DNA from: Lentibacillus lipolyticus
Lineage (GTDB): Bacteria > Bacillota > Bacilli > Bacillales > Amphibacillaceae
DNA length: 53,022 nucleotides
Direction: 5' to 3'
Assembly (NCBI GenBank): GCA_004145795.1
Contig: SEIO01000020.1
Span: 1-53,022, forward strand
The notes below the pieces were generated by a model. It saw only the letters and a program-made list of their open reading frames with translations. It had not been told where the DNA came from and ran no database searches. Of the stretch, positions 9,097 through 16,944 are shown piece by piece. The translations under genes and the position numbers were made by a program. Every line of letters begins with the position of its first letter. Positions within the stretch are counted from its first letter, which is position 1.

Positions 9097-9969
9097 ATGA
9101 AGGTCATCCGTTCGATTCCAGCTATGAAACAATTAATGAATGATTACAGGTTTCAAAAGAAGCAGATTGGTTTCGTACCTACCATGGGGTATTTGCATGA
9201 AGGACATCTAAGTCTGATGCGGGAAGCAAATAAGGAAAACGATATCGTCGTGGCCAGTATCTTTGTTAATCCATTACAGTTCGGCCCCAATGAAGACTAT
9301 GAGGAGTATCCAAGAGATGAGCAGGCGGATGCACGTCAGGCAGAGGAAGCAGGCGTTGACGTGTTGTTCATCCCAACCGCCGCTGAGATGTATCCAAAGC
9401 CAACAATCATTCAACTGGGAATCACCGACCGGGCTGATGTATTATGTGGCCGCTCCCGCCCCGGTCACTTTGAAGGGGTACTCACTGTACTAACAAAACT
9501 ATTCCATATCGTCCGCCCGCACAAAGTATATTTCGGCTTAAAAGATGCCCAGCAAGTAGCCGTTGTGGATGCCTTAATTGAGGACTTAAATTTTCCCATT
9601 GAATTAGTTGGATTGCCAACCATTCGGGAAGCAGATGGATTGGCGAAAAGCAGCCGCAATGTTAATCTGACCGACCAGGAGCGAAACGAGGCCATTTGGC
9701 TTTATAAAGGATTGCAGCATGGTCAACAGCTCATCCATCGCGGCGAACAAAACCCATACCAGGTTGTTCATGCAGTAACAGAAATCATGCAACAAAACCT
9801 ATCAGGGACAATCGATTATGTTGAACTGCTAAGTTATCCGTTCCTACAACCTGTGACAACGATTAATCAGCAGCTCATTCTTGCTGCCGCCGTTTACTTT
9901 GACAAGGCCAGATTAATAGACAACCTGCTGCTTGATCAAAATGGAGAGATTGTCACTCGGTATGACTAA
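9097..9969 (+). CDS. panC: Pantothenate synthetase
   Basis: PanC joins pantoate and beta-alanine, using ATP, to form pantothenate. The HIGH-like signature is PTMGYLHEGH (about residues 28-37) and the KMSKS-like loop is KSSRNVNL near residue 186. I choose the ATG at 9097 (290 residues) because GAGGAGAG lies 6-7 bases upstream; a GTG at 9082 would add five residues but overlaps the panB stop without its own site. Length is normal for the family. It lies 11 bases downstream of panB. Confidence 0.97.
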   Translation: MKVIRSIPAMKQLMNDYRFQKKQIGFVPTMGYLHEGHLSLMREANKENDIVVASIFVNPLQFGPNEDYEEYPRDEQADARQAEEAGVDVLFIPTAAEMYPKPTIIQLGITDRADVLCGRSRPGHFEGVLTVLTKLFHIVRPHKVYFGLKDAQQVAVVDALIEDLNFPIELVGLPTIREADGLAKSSRNVNLTDQERNEAIWLYKGLQHGQQLIHRGEQNPYQVVHAVTEIMQQNLSGTIDYVELLSYPFLQPVTTINQQLILAAAVYFDKARLIDNLLLDQNGEIVTRYD

Positions 9970-9997
9970 GGTCCAGAGAAGGGCCATAGGGACAGCG

Positions 9998-10056
9998 TGG
10001 TCCAAAGGGACAGGCTCCTTGGACCATTTTCCAATACATAGCGGACCAGGTTTCCT
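9998..10056. repeat. GGTCC / GGGACAGG-type inverted repeats after panC
   Basis: TGGTCCAA (9998-10005) and TTGGACCA (10019-10026) flank AGGGACAGGCTCC, and a second related unit, GGACCAGG...CCTGTCCC, follows at about 10043-10062. The same words recur at 10628-10680, 19157-19207 and 19669-19698. There is no T-run, so this is a palindromic intergenic repeat rather than a standard terminator. Confidence 0.6.
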
Positions 10057-10096
10057 GTCCCTCTGGTTCATGGTTCACAAATTGGAGGTAGTATGA

Positions 10097-10573
10097 ATGC
10101 GGATTCGGGAAATGGAAGAAAGGGATAATAAATCCATGGAGCAAATTGTTAAGCGCTCCCTGGAATCATTTGGTTTAGATATTCCGGGAACGGCTTATTA
10201 TGACCCTCAGCTGCGTCATCTGGCACAATTTTACAAGCAGCAACCCTGTGCAAAGTACTGGGTTGCAGTGAATGAACAAGATGAAGTGGTTGGCGGCGTT
10301 GGCATTGCACCATTCTCAGGAAAAAAGGGAGTTTGCGAGCTGCAAAAGTTATATATCTCACCCGCTGCTCAAGGTATGGGGCTGTCAAAAGAATTAATGA
10401 AAACAGCACTCTACTTTGCAGGGAAGTATTATACGCATTGTTACCTGGAAACCATGGAAATACTCCAGACAGCCAACCACTTATACGTTCAGTTTGGTTT
10501 CCAACGACTGGAAGCTGCACTGGATGGTTCAACACATAATACAATGGACACGTGGTTTTTGAAAGAGCTGTAG
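10097..10573 (+). CDS. GNAT family N-acetyltransferase
   Basis: This 158-residue protein has the GNAT fold, with the acetyl-CoA pyrophosphate-binding loop AAQGMGLSKELM (about residues 95-106) after the YISP strand and a YVQFGFQ C-terminal motif. The ATG is preceded by GGAGG at 8 bases. It lies between panC and the broken panE, but is separated from panC by a repeat cluster, so cotranscription is uncertain. Substrate is unknown. A GNAT-type protein is needed for PanD maturation in enterobacteria (PanM/PanZ), but that role is not known in Bacilli and no panD is present here, so I do not assign it. Confidence 0.8.
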   Translation: MRIREMEERDNKSMEQIVKRSLESFGLDIPGTAYYDPQLRHLAQFYKQQPCAKYWVAVNEQDEVVGGVGIAPFSGKKGVCELQKLYISPAAQGMGLSKELMKTALYFAGKYYTHCYLETMEILQTANHLYVQFGFQRLEAALDGSTHNTMDTWFLKEL

Positions 10574-10578
10574 ACACC

Positions 10579-10623
10579 GTGCCAGGCACCCAAACACTTC
10601 TGAATTGTTTAGGTGCCTGGCAC
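10579..10623. repeat. GTGCCAGGCACC palindromic repeat pair
   Basis: GTGCCAGGCACC (10579-10590) and GGTGCCTGGCAC (10612-10623) form a perfect 12-bp stem right after the GNAT stop. No T-run follows. The 11-base core, itself nearly palindromic, is found again at 34406-34416 and 35370-35380, and in degenerate form near 13489. Confidence 0.65.
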
Positions 10624-10627
10624 AACT

Positions 10628-10656
10628 GGACCAGGGTTCCTGTCCCCCCCTGGTCC
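10628..10656. repeat. GGACCAGG / CCTGGTCC inverted repeat
   Basis: GGACCAGG (10628-10635) and CCTGGTCC (10649-10656) bracket TTCCTGTCC. A further CCTGTCCCC copy at about 10679-10687 forms the last codons of the panE fragment, suggesting the repeat has replaced or extended the 3' end of that gene. Confidence 0.6.
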
Positions 10657-10662
10657 TCCCCC

Positions 10663-11179
10663 TTAGTGGACCAATAAGCCTGTCCCCGTGGATCTGTGAT
10701 AACTATTTTCAATAACTTTTATTAATTTGACCATCATATCGTTATATGGGGTTGGAATCCCGTGGTATATTCCTTCTTCAACAATCGCACCATTCATCAC
10801 TTCTATTTCTGTCTTGCGCTGATGGAGAACATCGGTCAGCATAGAAGATGTGTTCATGCCAATCGCTTCTTTGCCCAATCGGATGCATTCAGCTACGGGA
10901 TCCTTATACAATAAAGGGATTTCCTTTGCTTTGGCAACCTTTACGGCTTCGATAACCAAATTGGCCAGGATGTCTTCACCTTCCCGGGTGCGTATGGCAT
11001 CCCCATTCATAAGTCTGGTAACTGCTGTCAATCCGTTATATGCTACATTCACGAGCAATTTACTCCAGATAATGGACTGAACATTTTCCGACACGTGTGT
11101 TTCGAGACCGCTCTCGGTAAAAATCGATGCCAGGTCATCCAGCAAATGTTGATCAGCACCATGTTGCGCATTTCCTTTG
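10663..11179 (-). pseudogene. panE: panE 3' part (C-terminal domain), cut off by a TnpB element
   Basis: This is the C-terminal, helical half of 2-dehydropantoate 2-reductase, with the WSKLLVNVAYN motif that carries the catalytic Lys of the family. In frame upstream of 11145 the reading continues as KGNAQHGADQHLL up to the element edge near 11179, where a stop appears from element sequence. Joined to the part at 12750-13195 it gives one continuous reductase. It has no start signals of its own, so it is almost surely not made. The last residues read into a CCTGTCCC repeat. Confidence 0.85.
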
Positions 11180-11400
11180 AACTACCCACCACTTATCAAC
11201 CTTACGGTCTGATTGAAGTGGGGGATTCCTAAGAACACCAACCTATCGGTTAGTTATGGATTAGGCTATCCCCGCAGTTCCTGCGGTTAATCGCAATGCT
11301 TCATTACGAAGATTGATACTTGCGTTAATATCCCTTTGATGATGACTGTCGCATTTTTCGCAATTCCATTCACGCAAAGCAAGATTTTTAACGTCTTTGT
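11180..11400 (-). ncRNA. Likely omega RNA (TnpB guide RNA) at the element right end
   Basis: In TnpB elements a noncoding RNA runs from the 3' end of tnpB to the right end and takes its guide from the flanking DNA. Here the 80 bases after the tnpB stop hold CCCCCACTT (about 11220-11228) pairing with AAGTGGTGGG (about 11185-11194), directly before GTAGTT at the edge. The guide would therefore start CAAAGGAAATGCGC, i.e. panE sequence. The 5' limit given is a guess; position and role are inferred from the family. Confidence 0.6.
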
Positions 11401-12433
11401 TTTTATGACCACAATTTGAGCACAGCTGACTTGAAGGAAAGTTTTTCGCTACAGTCACAACTTGTTTTCCGTACCATTTTGCTTTGTATTCCAGCATCGT
11501 TCTGAATTGCGACCATGATACTTCACTAATCGCCTTTGCAAGATGATGATTCTTTAACATATTTTTAACAGACAAATCTTCTAATCCGATGACGTCGTGG
11601 TTTTTGACTACCTCGGTAGAAATTTTATCCAGCATATCTTTTCTTGCGTTTGCAATCTTTTCGTGAAGCCGGGCAACTTTTATCTTTTGCTTATTCCAAT
11701 TAGAAGAACCAATTTGCCGTCTTGAGAGAATACGTTGTGCTTTTGCTAATTTTTCTTCCAAAGCACGGAGGAAGTTTGGGTTTCCATAGATAGTTCCATC
11801 TGAAAGTGTAGCAAAATCTTTCAACCCAACGTCTATACCTACTTTTGAATCTGTTTTTTCAAGATGTTCAACTTCTGTTTCAGCTAAAATGGAAATGAAG
11901 TATTTACCTGAAGGATTGCGTCTAATGGTTGCATTCATGATACGACCCTTCACTTCACGACTTTTTGCAAAACGAACAAAACCAAGCTTCGGTAATTTGA
12001 TTTTTTTATCTAGTATTTGAATGTTTCCGTTGACAAATTTGGTTGTATAGGATTGAACGGGATTCTTTTTGGATTTAAAACGTGGCTCCCCATTTTGTTT
12101 TTTGTAGTATCGCGTGTAAGAATCATTCACCATTTCGACGGATTTTTGAAGGGCTATGCTGTCCACTTCTTTTAAAAATGGATAGTTTTGCTTTAATTCG
12201 GTTAGAGCTTTAATGGCTTTATTTTTATGGAAGAATTCGCCTTTCCAGTTATTTTGTGAAAACTGGCCACTTTGTACCATTTCATTAACGATATGCCAAT
12301 AGGTGTCTTTACCCTTTTGTTTTCCAACAAAATAGTTATACACAAAACGCGAGCAGCCAATCGTTTTATTGATAAGTTCCATTTGCTTTGGATTTGGGTA
12401 AATACGAAATTTGTATGCTTTTTTTATCAGCAT
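11261..12433 (-). CDS. tnpB: RNA-guided endonuclease TnpB (IS200/IS605 OrfB family)
   Basis: This 390-residue protein is a full-length TnpB. The N-terminal [17 protein letters not shown] helix-turn-helix segment, the middle OrfB domain and the split RuvC nuclease are all present: D201 ([10 protein letters not shown]), E285 (GLEDLSV) and D368 (QRDINAS). A four-Cys zinc ribbon lies at C338, C341, C358 and C361. TnpB cuts DNA guided by its omega RNA next to a TAM, which helps the element persist after excision. All catalytic residues are intact, so it is probably active. It lies on the same strand as panE, inside its coding sequence. The gene reads through without frameshift, suggesting a recent insertion. 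Confidence 0.95.
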   Translation of the reverse strand: MLIKKAYKFRIYPNPKQMELINKTIGCSRFVYNYFVGKQKGKDTYWHIVNEMVQSGQFSQNNWKGEFFHKNKAIKALTELKQNYPFLKEVDSIALQKSVEMVNDSYTRYYKKQNGEPRFKSKKNPVQSYTTKFVNGNIQILDKKIKLPKLGFVRFAKSREVKGRIMNATIRRNPSGKYFISILAETEVEHLEKTDSKVGIDVGLKDFATLSDGTIYGNPNFLRALEEKLAKAQRILSRRQIGSSNWNKQKIKVARLHEKIANARKDMLDKISTEVVKNHDVIGLEDLSVKNMLKNHHLAKAISEVSWSQFRTMLEYKAKWYGKQVVTVAKNFPSSQLCSNCGHKNKDVKNLALREWNCEKCDSHHQRDINASINLRNEALRLTAGTAGIA

Positions 12434-12635
12434 TGTTTTTTTACCCCTTTTAGTCTAAAAATATACCATTTTCGTTTCGTTTGCACGCCATTTACAGGCT
12501 ATTATGGAAAGGTTTCCAAAATTAATCAAACTTCATACCAGGCTAGTCAAAGAAATGGTGACATATAAGGAAGAGAATCACCTTTTCAGTTTTTGGGGAT
12601 CAGTTAGTAAGTTAACTCGCGAAGGTTTACGTAAG

Positions 12636-12673
12636 TCGGACAATTGAGATGGCAAAAGCCATCCCTTGTCCGA
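12636..12673. repeat. Hairpin at the left end of the TnpB element
   Basis: An outer stem TCGGACAA (12636-12643) / TTGTCCGA (12666-12673) encloses a perfect inner hairpin GATGGC-AAAA-GCCATC (12648-12663). Subterminal imperfect hairpins of this kind are what TnpA of IS200/IS605 elements recognises. Confidence 0.65.
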
Positions 12674-12749
12674 AGGCGATTCATCTCCCCCTTACCGTTG
12701 GGTTATGCCCTGCACACACTTGAAGAGGGTGTTTTCTCGCCTATTTTAG

Positions 12750-13195
12750 ATAAACGTCGCACCCCATGCCCGTTGAACAACGGCACCAGGTTCAACAATT
12801 CCTGCTCCGGCTTGTGTTCCGCCGATGAGGACGTCATTCGCTGGTGCCAGAGCTTTAATTGTTTCCATATTCCCAATGCCGTTTTGCAGCGTCATAATCG
12901 GCGTATTCTTATGTATGGCCGGTAAAACTTTTTCAAGGACGCTTTCCGTGGCAAAAGCTTTAACGAGTACGAGCACAATATCATAATCACCGGTCAGTTC
13001 GGCCGGGTTGGTTGCTGCCGTAAGCGCAACAGTTGAACCATTCCCATCCCGATCGATTATCCGCAGGCCATCTTTCTGTATGGCCTTCACATGGTCATTC
13101 GGCCGGTTGAATAATGTAACATCCACACCGTTTTGTTTTAATTTTCCAGCAAATAAGCTCCCCATCGCACCGGAACCAAGGATTAATAGTTTCAT
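12750..13195 (-). pseudogene. panE: panE 5' part (NADPH-binding domain), cut off by a TnpB element
   Basis: This is the N-terminal Rossmann half of 2-dehydropantoate 2-reductase, which reduces ketopantoate to pantoate with NADPH. GSGAMGSLFAG (about residues 7-17) is the nucleotide-binding loop and LVLVKAFAT (about 70-78) is the conserved VK motif. Translation stops four bases into the element (TAA at 12746-12748), giving 149 residues without the catalytic C-terminal domain. A GGAG site precedes the ATG at 13195. With both pieces separated by 1.57 kb, PanE activity from this locus is lost unless the element excises; IlvC or another PanE may substitute. Confidence 0.9.
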
Positions 13196-13867
13196 CCTTC
13201 TTATTCTCCTTTACAAGTTTTATCTCGCCTCGAATATTCACTCGGTGAAAAACTTCTTCCGTCCATGCCTTCATCTCATGAAAATGAACCATGTCGTGAA
13301 CTTCCGGAAAAGGCATCCAGAAATTGCTCAAAAAAAGTGTTAGTCGTGGCGGGTGTAGTTGGAAGGGCTTTCCCTAACTAGTGCAGAGAGAGGCATATGA
13401 GCACTTCCTTTGTAGATTTTTGTGGGGATGAACGAGGTGTGTTTCTACACATAGTATACCAAAAAGGGTAAGTATATTACAGCCGCAAGTGCCTGACACC
13501 TACCAGCGAAACTTTCGCCCCCCCAATATGAACAAACCAACCCCCCCTGTATAACAGAAAAATATGGAATCACACGTTTAAAGACAGAATACTCCTAACA
13601 CCAAACGGTCTAATGTGTAATCGTCTCTGGTTTGCTCTATTGCTGTTTGAATAAAAGCTGACCTAAGCAGCACAAAAAATAATTTCAAAAAATTAACTAA
13701 TCCAAACAAATGATTTTAGGGACCTTTAACCTCCGAAGCCGTCGGAATTCTGTATTACGTTCTATGAAATAGATGACGATTGAAAAATTTAGTATTTTAT
13801 TACTTTTTATTGATCTATTGTTTATTCGGAAAACCTCTGTTAGAATTCAAAAATCAACTTCATACGA
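13196..13867. other. Long intergenic region between panE and the purine riboswitch
   Basis: No gene is supported. A short minus-strand reading frame overlapping the panE start (to 13331) has no ribosome site or family resemblance I recognise. A degenerate copy of the GTGCCTGGCACC repeat lies near 13489. The promoter of the nucleoside transporter must lie just before 13868, but I cannot pick it with confidence. Confidence 0.4.
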
Positions 13868-13938
13868 TCCTTATATATCTATGGAAATATGGTCCATAAG
13901 TATCTACCTGGCAGCCGTAAAATGCCGGACTATAAGGA
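13868..13938 (+). promoter_or_regulatory. Purine riboswitch aptamer, guanine type
   Basis: The aptamer has a perfect 8-bp P1 (TCCTTATA at 13868-13875 with TATAAGGA at 13931-13938), a P2 arm around AATATGG, the conserved J2/3 TATCTACC, and a P3 hairpin with CCGTAAAA in its loop. The base that reads the ligand, in GGACTATAA just before P1 closes, is C, which predicts guanine or hypoxanthine rather than adenine. A terminator lies downstream at 13973, so ligand binding should cut off the nucleoside transporter gene. Confidence 0.92.
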
Positions 13939-13972
13939 AAGTTAGAGCGCGACACATGACACGTGTACCTAG

Positions 13973-14017
13973 GTGCATTCTCTTCTTTCTTTATAGATTG
14001 AGAGGATGCACTTTTTT
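13973..14017 (+). terminator. Riboswitch expression-platform terminator
   Basis: GTGCAT (13973-13978) and ATGCAC (14006-14011), with extra pairing of TCTC and GAG further in, precede six T residues (14012-14017). It sits between the guanine aptamer and the nucleoside transporter gene, as expected for transcription control. Confidence 0.8.
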
Positions 14018-14093
14018 ATTACCACAAAAGAAGTCAGACTTCTAACCTCTAACTGTAATAAGGGTCTATGAAGCTATTATAAGGAGGTTAATC

Positions 14094-15287
14094 ATGGATA
14101 TTTTATATGGTTTATTATCCCTAGTGGGTTTACTGTTTTTCGCTTGGCTTCTAAGTAAAAATAAAAAGTCCATCAAATGGCGTACGGTTATAGTAGGTGT
14201 GGCGTTAGAAGCAATTTTCGTTTACTTTATGCTCAATGTTGCCCTTGGACGTTGGCTTCTTACAAATGCTGCTCAAGGCGTGCAACACGTCCTGAACTAT
14301 AGTCAAGAAGGCATTGAATTCTTATTTGGTGGTTTTTTTGCGGAAGGAACGAATGTAGGATTTGTTTTCGCGATTCAGGTCTTATCCGTTATCATTTTTA
14401 TCTCTGCATTGGTCTCAGCTCTGTATTATTTACGAATCATCCCAATTGTTGTACGTGGACTTGGTTGGGGTGTTGGTAAAGTGTTTGGTACCACTCGTGT
14501 AGAATCTTTTAATACAGTTGCCAATACGATGTTAGGCGTAGTAGAATCCCCGTTACTCATTAAGCCTTATCTGGCAAAACTTACACGTTCGGAATTGTTC
14601 ACCGTTATGGTTGGGGGTACAGCTTCAGCAAGTGGTGCAATTCTTTTGTCATATGCTCAAATTGGTATTGATATTAAGTATTTACTCATTTCTGTTTTCT
14701 CCGTACCATTTGTCGCTATTGTCATATCCAAAATCATGGAACCTGAAACAGAAGCGTCTGAAACGATTGAAGATGTCAAAATGGAAACGGCCGGACACAC
14801 AAATATTTTTGAAGCCATTTCTGAAGGAGCTGTGAGTGGCGTAAAGCTTGCCGCTAATATTGGTGGTTTACTTATTGCGTTTATCAGCTTATTGGCTCTC
14901 GTAGACGGCATTCTAAGTATCATCGGAACGGATTTAGCTACCATATTTGGTTACGCATTCTTTCCTTTTGCTTTACTTGTCGGGATTCCGGTTGAAGATG
15001 CTTTCCGTGCTGCATCCATTATCGGAACAAAGCTTACAGCCAATGAACTAATTGCATTCCAGGACCTACTCAAATTACAAGAGGAACTAAAGCCACAAAC
15101 TATTGCGATTCTATCCGTTGCATTATGTAACTTTGCGAACCTATCTTCTATTGGGCAATTAATTGTAGGTCTTGGTTCCTTAGCACCATCAAAGAAAAAA
15201 CAAATTTCATCTCTGAGTTTTAAGGCCATTATCGCTGGTACTATGGCAAGCTTTATGACAGCTATTTTTGTAAATATGTTTATCTAA
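14094..15287 (+). CDS. nupG: NupC-family concentrative nucleoside transporter
   Basis: This 397-residue integral membrane protein belongs to the concentrative nucleoside transporter family, which couples nucleoside uptake to protons or sodium. Family motifs are visible: NTMLGVVESPLLIKPYL (about residues 143-159), TASASGAILLSYA, EGAVSGVKLAANIGGLLIAF and LCNFANLSSIGQLIVGLGSLAP near the end. Control by a guanine riboswitch, as for NupG (YxjA) of Bacillus subtilis, points to purine nucleosides (guanosine, inosine) as substrate. AAGGAGG lies before the ATG. It is a single-gene unit ended by a hairpin at 15309. Confidence 0.9.
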   Translation: MDILYGLLSLVGLLFFAWLLSKNKKSIKWRTVIVGVALEAIFVYFMLNVALGRWLLTNAAQGVQHVLNYSQEGIEFLFGGFFAEGTNVGFVFAIQVLSVIIFISALVSALYYLRIIPIVVRGLGWGVGKVFGTTRVESFNTVANTMLGVVESPLLIKPYLAKLTRSELFTVMVGGTASASGAILLSYAQIGIDIKYLLISVFSVPFVAIVISKIMEPETEASETIEDVKMETAGHTNIFEAISEGAVSGVKLAANIGGLLIAFISLLALVDGILSIIGTDLATIFGYAFFPFALLVGIPVEDAFRAASIIGTKLTANELIAFQDLLKLQEELKPQTIAILSVALCNFANLSSIGQLIVGLGSLAPSKKKQISSLSFKAIIAGTMASFMTAIFVNMFI

Positions 15288-15308
15288 ACTTTAATAAAGC
15301 CTTTTAAG

Positions 15309-15352
15309 ACTATCCTCTTACCCATTAATTGGGCAATAAAGGATAGTTTTCT
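15309..15352 (+). terminator. Terminator of nupG
   Basis: ACTATCCT (15309-15316) and AGGATAGT (15340-15347) form a perfect stem with an inner CCCATTAATTGGG hairpin, followed by TTTTCTTT. Confidence 0.8.
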
Positions 15353-15454
15353 TTAAAAATTTAAAATTTCCGTTTTGCATCCCCTTCATAGAAATTGAAT
15401 CTAATCGAGCGTACTGCCAACCCCCTCCGTAGAGTCTTCAGAATTTGTTAACGA

Positions 15455-15483
15455 ATGACAACTGTGTGAACGTAAGTTATAAT
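15455..15483 (+). promoter_or_regulatory. Sigma-A promoter of metNIQ
   Basis: ATGACA (15455-15460) and TATAAT (15478-15483) with a 17-base spacer. The leader to the metN start is only about 40 bases; I looked for an S-box (SAM riboswitch) or methionine T-box and found none, which is unusual for methionine transport genes in Bacillales. Confidence 0.65.
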
Positions 15484-15526
15484 AAAGAAGCTTTGAATCA
15501 CCTTTCATTTAAGGAAGGGTTTTTTT

Positions 15527-16276
15527 ATGATTACTTTACATACTGTTAGCAAACGGTTCGGCTCGTTTGAAGCAATTAAGTCGGTATCGTTAAATATTAA
15601 ATCGGGCGAAATTCATGGCATTATTGGTGCGAGTGGTGCAGGGAAATCAACATTACTGCGTATGATGAACTTGATCGAACACCCTGATGAAGGGGAAGTT
15701 ATCATTGATGGTGAAACGTTAAACCATTTAAAAGGTAAACGGATTCGTCACATGCGTCAGTCGATAGCTATGATTTTCCAAGGGTATCATTTAGTCGGCA
15801 ATAAAACGGTTTTCGATAATGTGGGGTTGCCATTAGAGCTAGCTAAAGTTCCGAAAAAAGACCGAGCAAAACAAGTAATGGAGAGTTTGCGCTTTGTCGG
15901 CCTCGAGACGTTAAAAGATCAGTACCCCGGGCAGCTTAGTGGAGGGCAAAAACAACGCGTCGCTATTGCACGAGCGATCGTCAACCAGCCTAAAGTGTTG
16001 TTATGTGATGAACCCACGTCATCGCTTGACCCGAATACGACAGCGGAAGTGCTTGACGTATTAAAGCGGATCAATGAAGAATTTGGCGTCACCATCGTCA
16101 TTGTTAGTCACGAAATGGAAGTGATCAAAAGCGTCTGTGAACGAGTGACGGTTATGGCAGATGGCCAAGTCTATGAAGTGATTGAGATTGAGCCGACTGG
16201 TGTACACAAAATGGAACATAGCGCCGAAGGATTTGTCAAATGGTTGAGATTAGGTGGTGACGTCGATCATGCCTGA
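15527..16276 (+). CDS. metN: Methionine-type ABC transporter ATP-binding protein, short form
   Basis: This 249-residue ATPase has Walker A GASGAGKST (residues 34-42), signature LSGGQKQR, Walker B LLCDEPTSSLD and the switch His in IVSHEMEV. It powers uptake through the MetI permease. Bacterial MetN is usually about 340 residues because of a C-terminal NIL (ACT-like) domain that binds methionine and inhibits transport; here the protein ends soon after the ATPase domain and lacks it. The gene overlaps metI by 8 bases. The AAGGAAGGG site precedes the ATG. The missing regulatory domain, and lack of an S-box, leave open whether the substrate is really methionine. Confidence 0.88.
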   Translation: MITLHTVSKRFGSFEAIKSVSLNIKSGEIHGIIGASGAGKSTLLRMMNLIEHPDEGEVIIDGETLNHLKGKRIRHMRQSIAMIFQGYHLVGNKTVFDNVGLPLELAKVPKKDRAKQVMESLRFVGLETLKDQYPGQLSGGQKQRVAIARAIVNQPKVLLCDEPTSSLDPNTTAEVLDVLKRINEEFGVTIVIVSHEMEVIKSVCERVTVMADGQVYEVIEIEPTGVHKMEHSAEGFVKWLRLGGDVDHA

Positions 16277-16931
16277 TATATTAGTTGAGTATCAAACGGA
16301 GATTTGGGTATCGATTGGCGAAACATTTATTATGGTTGGTTTTTCAATACTAGCGGCATTGTTCGTCGGGCTTCCAGTTGGGACCTTTTTATTCCTGTGT
16401 CGCAAAGGGCAATTGCTTGAAAATCAAGTCGCCTTCTCATCGTTGAACTTAATCGTGAACATTATCCGTTCGTTTCCATTCTTGTTACTCGTTATCTTTT
16501 TGATTCCGTTCACCCGTTTTATTATTGGAACGGCGATTGGTACAGCAGCCGCGACCGTCCCGATGACCGTTATCGCCATCGCTCACTATTCTCGTCTTGT
16601 AGAGCAATCGCTTCTCGATGTCCCTAAAGGCGTAATGGAAGCGGCTGTTTCGATGGGTGCGTCGATTAAAGATATTATTTTCAAATTTTTATACGTTGAA
16701 GCACGCTCAGCGCTCGTCTTAAGCATGACGACATCGACGATTAGTTTTATTTCTTACTCGACGATTATGGGTGTTGTCGGCGGCGGTGGTATCGGTGATT
16801 TTGCAATTCGTTATGGTTACCAACAATTTCGAACCGATTTGATGATTTATATTATCATTATTATGGTGGTATTTGTGCAATTCATTCAATATGCCGGCAT
16901 TACATTAGCAAGAAAAATAGATAAACGATAA
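16269..16931 (+). CDS. metI: Methionine-type ABC transporter permease
   Basis: MetI is the membrane channel of a MetNIQ importer, here 220 residues with about five membrane helices and the EAA loop SLLDVPKGVMEAAVSMGAS (about residues 118-136) that docks on the ATPase. I choose the ATG at 16269 (MPDILVEYQ), with AGGTGGTG nine bases upstream, over a GTG at 16254 that has no site. The start overlaps the end of metN, and metQ follows after 13 bases, so the three form one operon. Confidence 0.9.
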   Translation: MPDILVEYQTEIWVSIGETFIMVGFSILAALFVGLPVGTFLFLCRKGQLLENQVAFSSLNLIVNIIRSFPFLLLVIFLIPFTRFIIGTAIGTAAATVPMTVIAIAHYSRLVEQSLLDVPKGVMEAAVSMGASIKDIIFKFLYVEARSALVLSMTTSTISFISYSTIMGVVGGGGIGDFAIRYGYQQFRTDLMIYIIIIMVVFVQFIQYAGITLARKIDKR

Positions 16932-16944
16932 GGGGAGATTATTG

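Larger units (their letters stand above)
11180..12749 (-). mobile_element. IS200/IS605-group element with tnpB only, inserted in panE
   Basis: The element is about 1.57 kb and holds one gene, tnpB, and no tnpA transposase, so it would need TnpA in trans. On the minus strand the upstream flank ends in TTTAT (plus-strand 12750-12754), a plausible target/TAM, and the downstream flank starts CAAAGGAAATG (11179 downward). Removing everything between restores the panE frame as ...ATFIKGNAQHG..., which supports these edges to within a base or two. The right end has the usual GTAGTTCA-like terminus with a subterminal hairpin; the left end has its own hairpin at 12636-12673. There is no target duplication, as expected for this group. 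Confidence 0.85.

Noticed and set aside
10149-10712. A 187-codon minus-strand frame
   Set aside because: It is antisense to the GNAT gene and runs into repeat sequence; no family likeness.
13095-13331. A 78-codon minus-strand frame upstream of and overlapping panE
   Set aside because: The second half is panE in another frame; the first half has no recognisable domain and no ribosome site.
13773-14045. A 90-codon reading frame on the plus strand
   Set aside because: It runs through the purine riboswitch and its terminator, has no ribosome site and resembles no family.
15361-15526. SAM riboswitch or methionine T-box before metN
   Set aside because: None of the conserved S-box or T-box sequences is present; the mapped promoter leaves only about 40 bases of leader.
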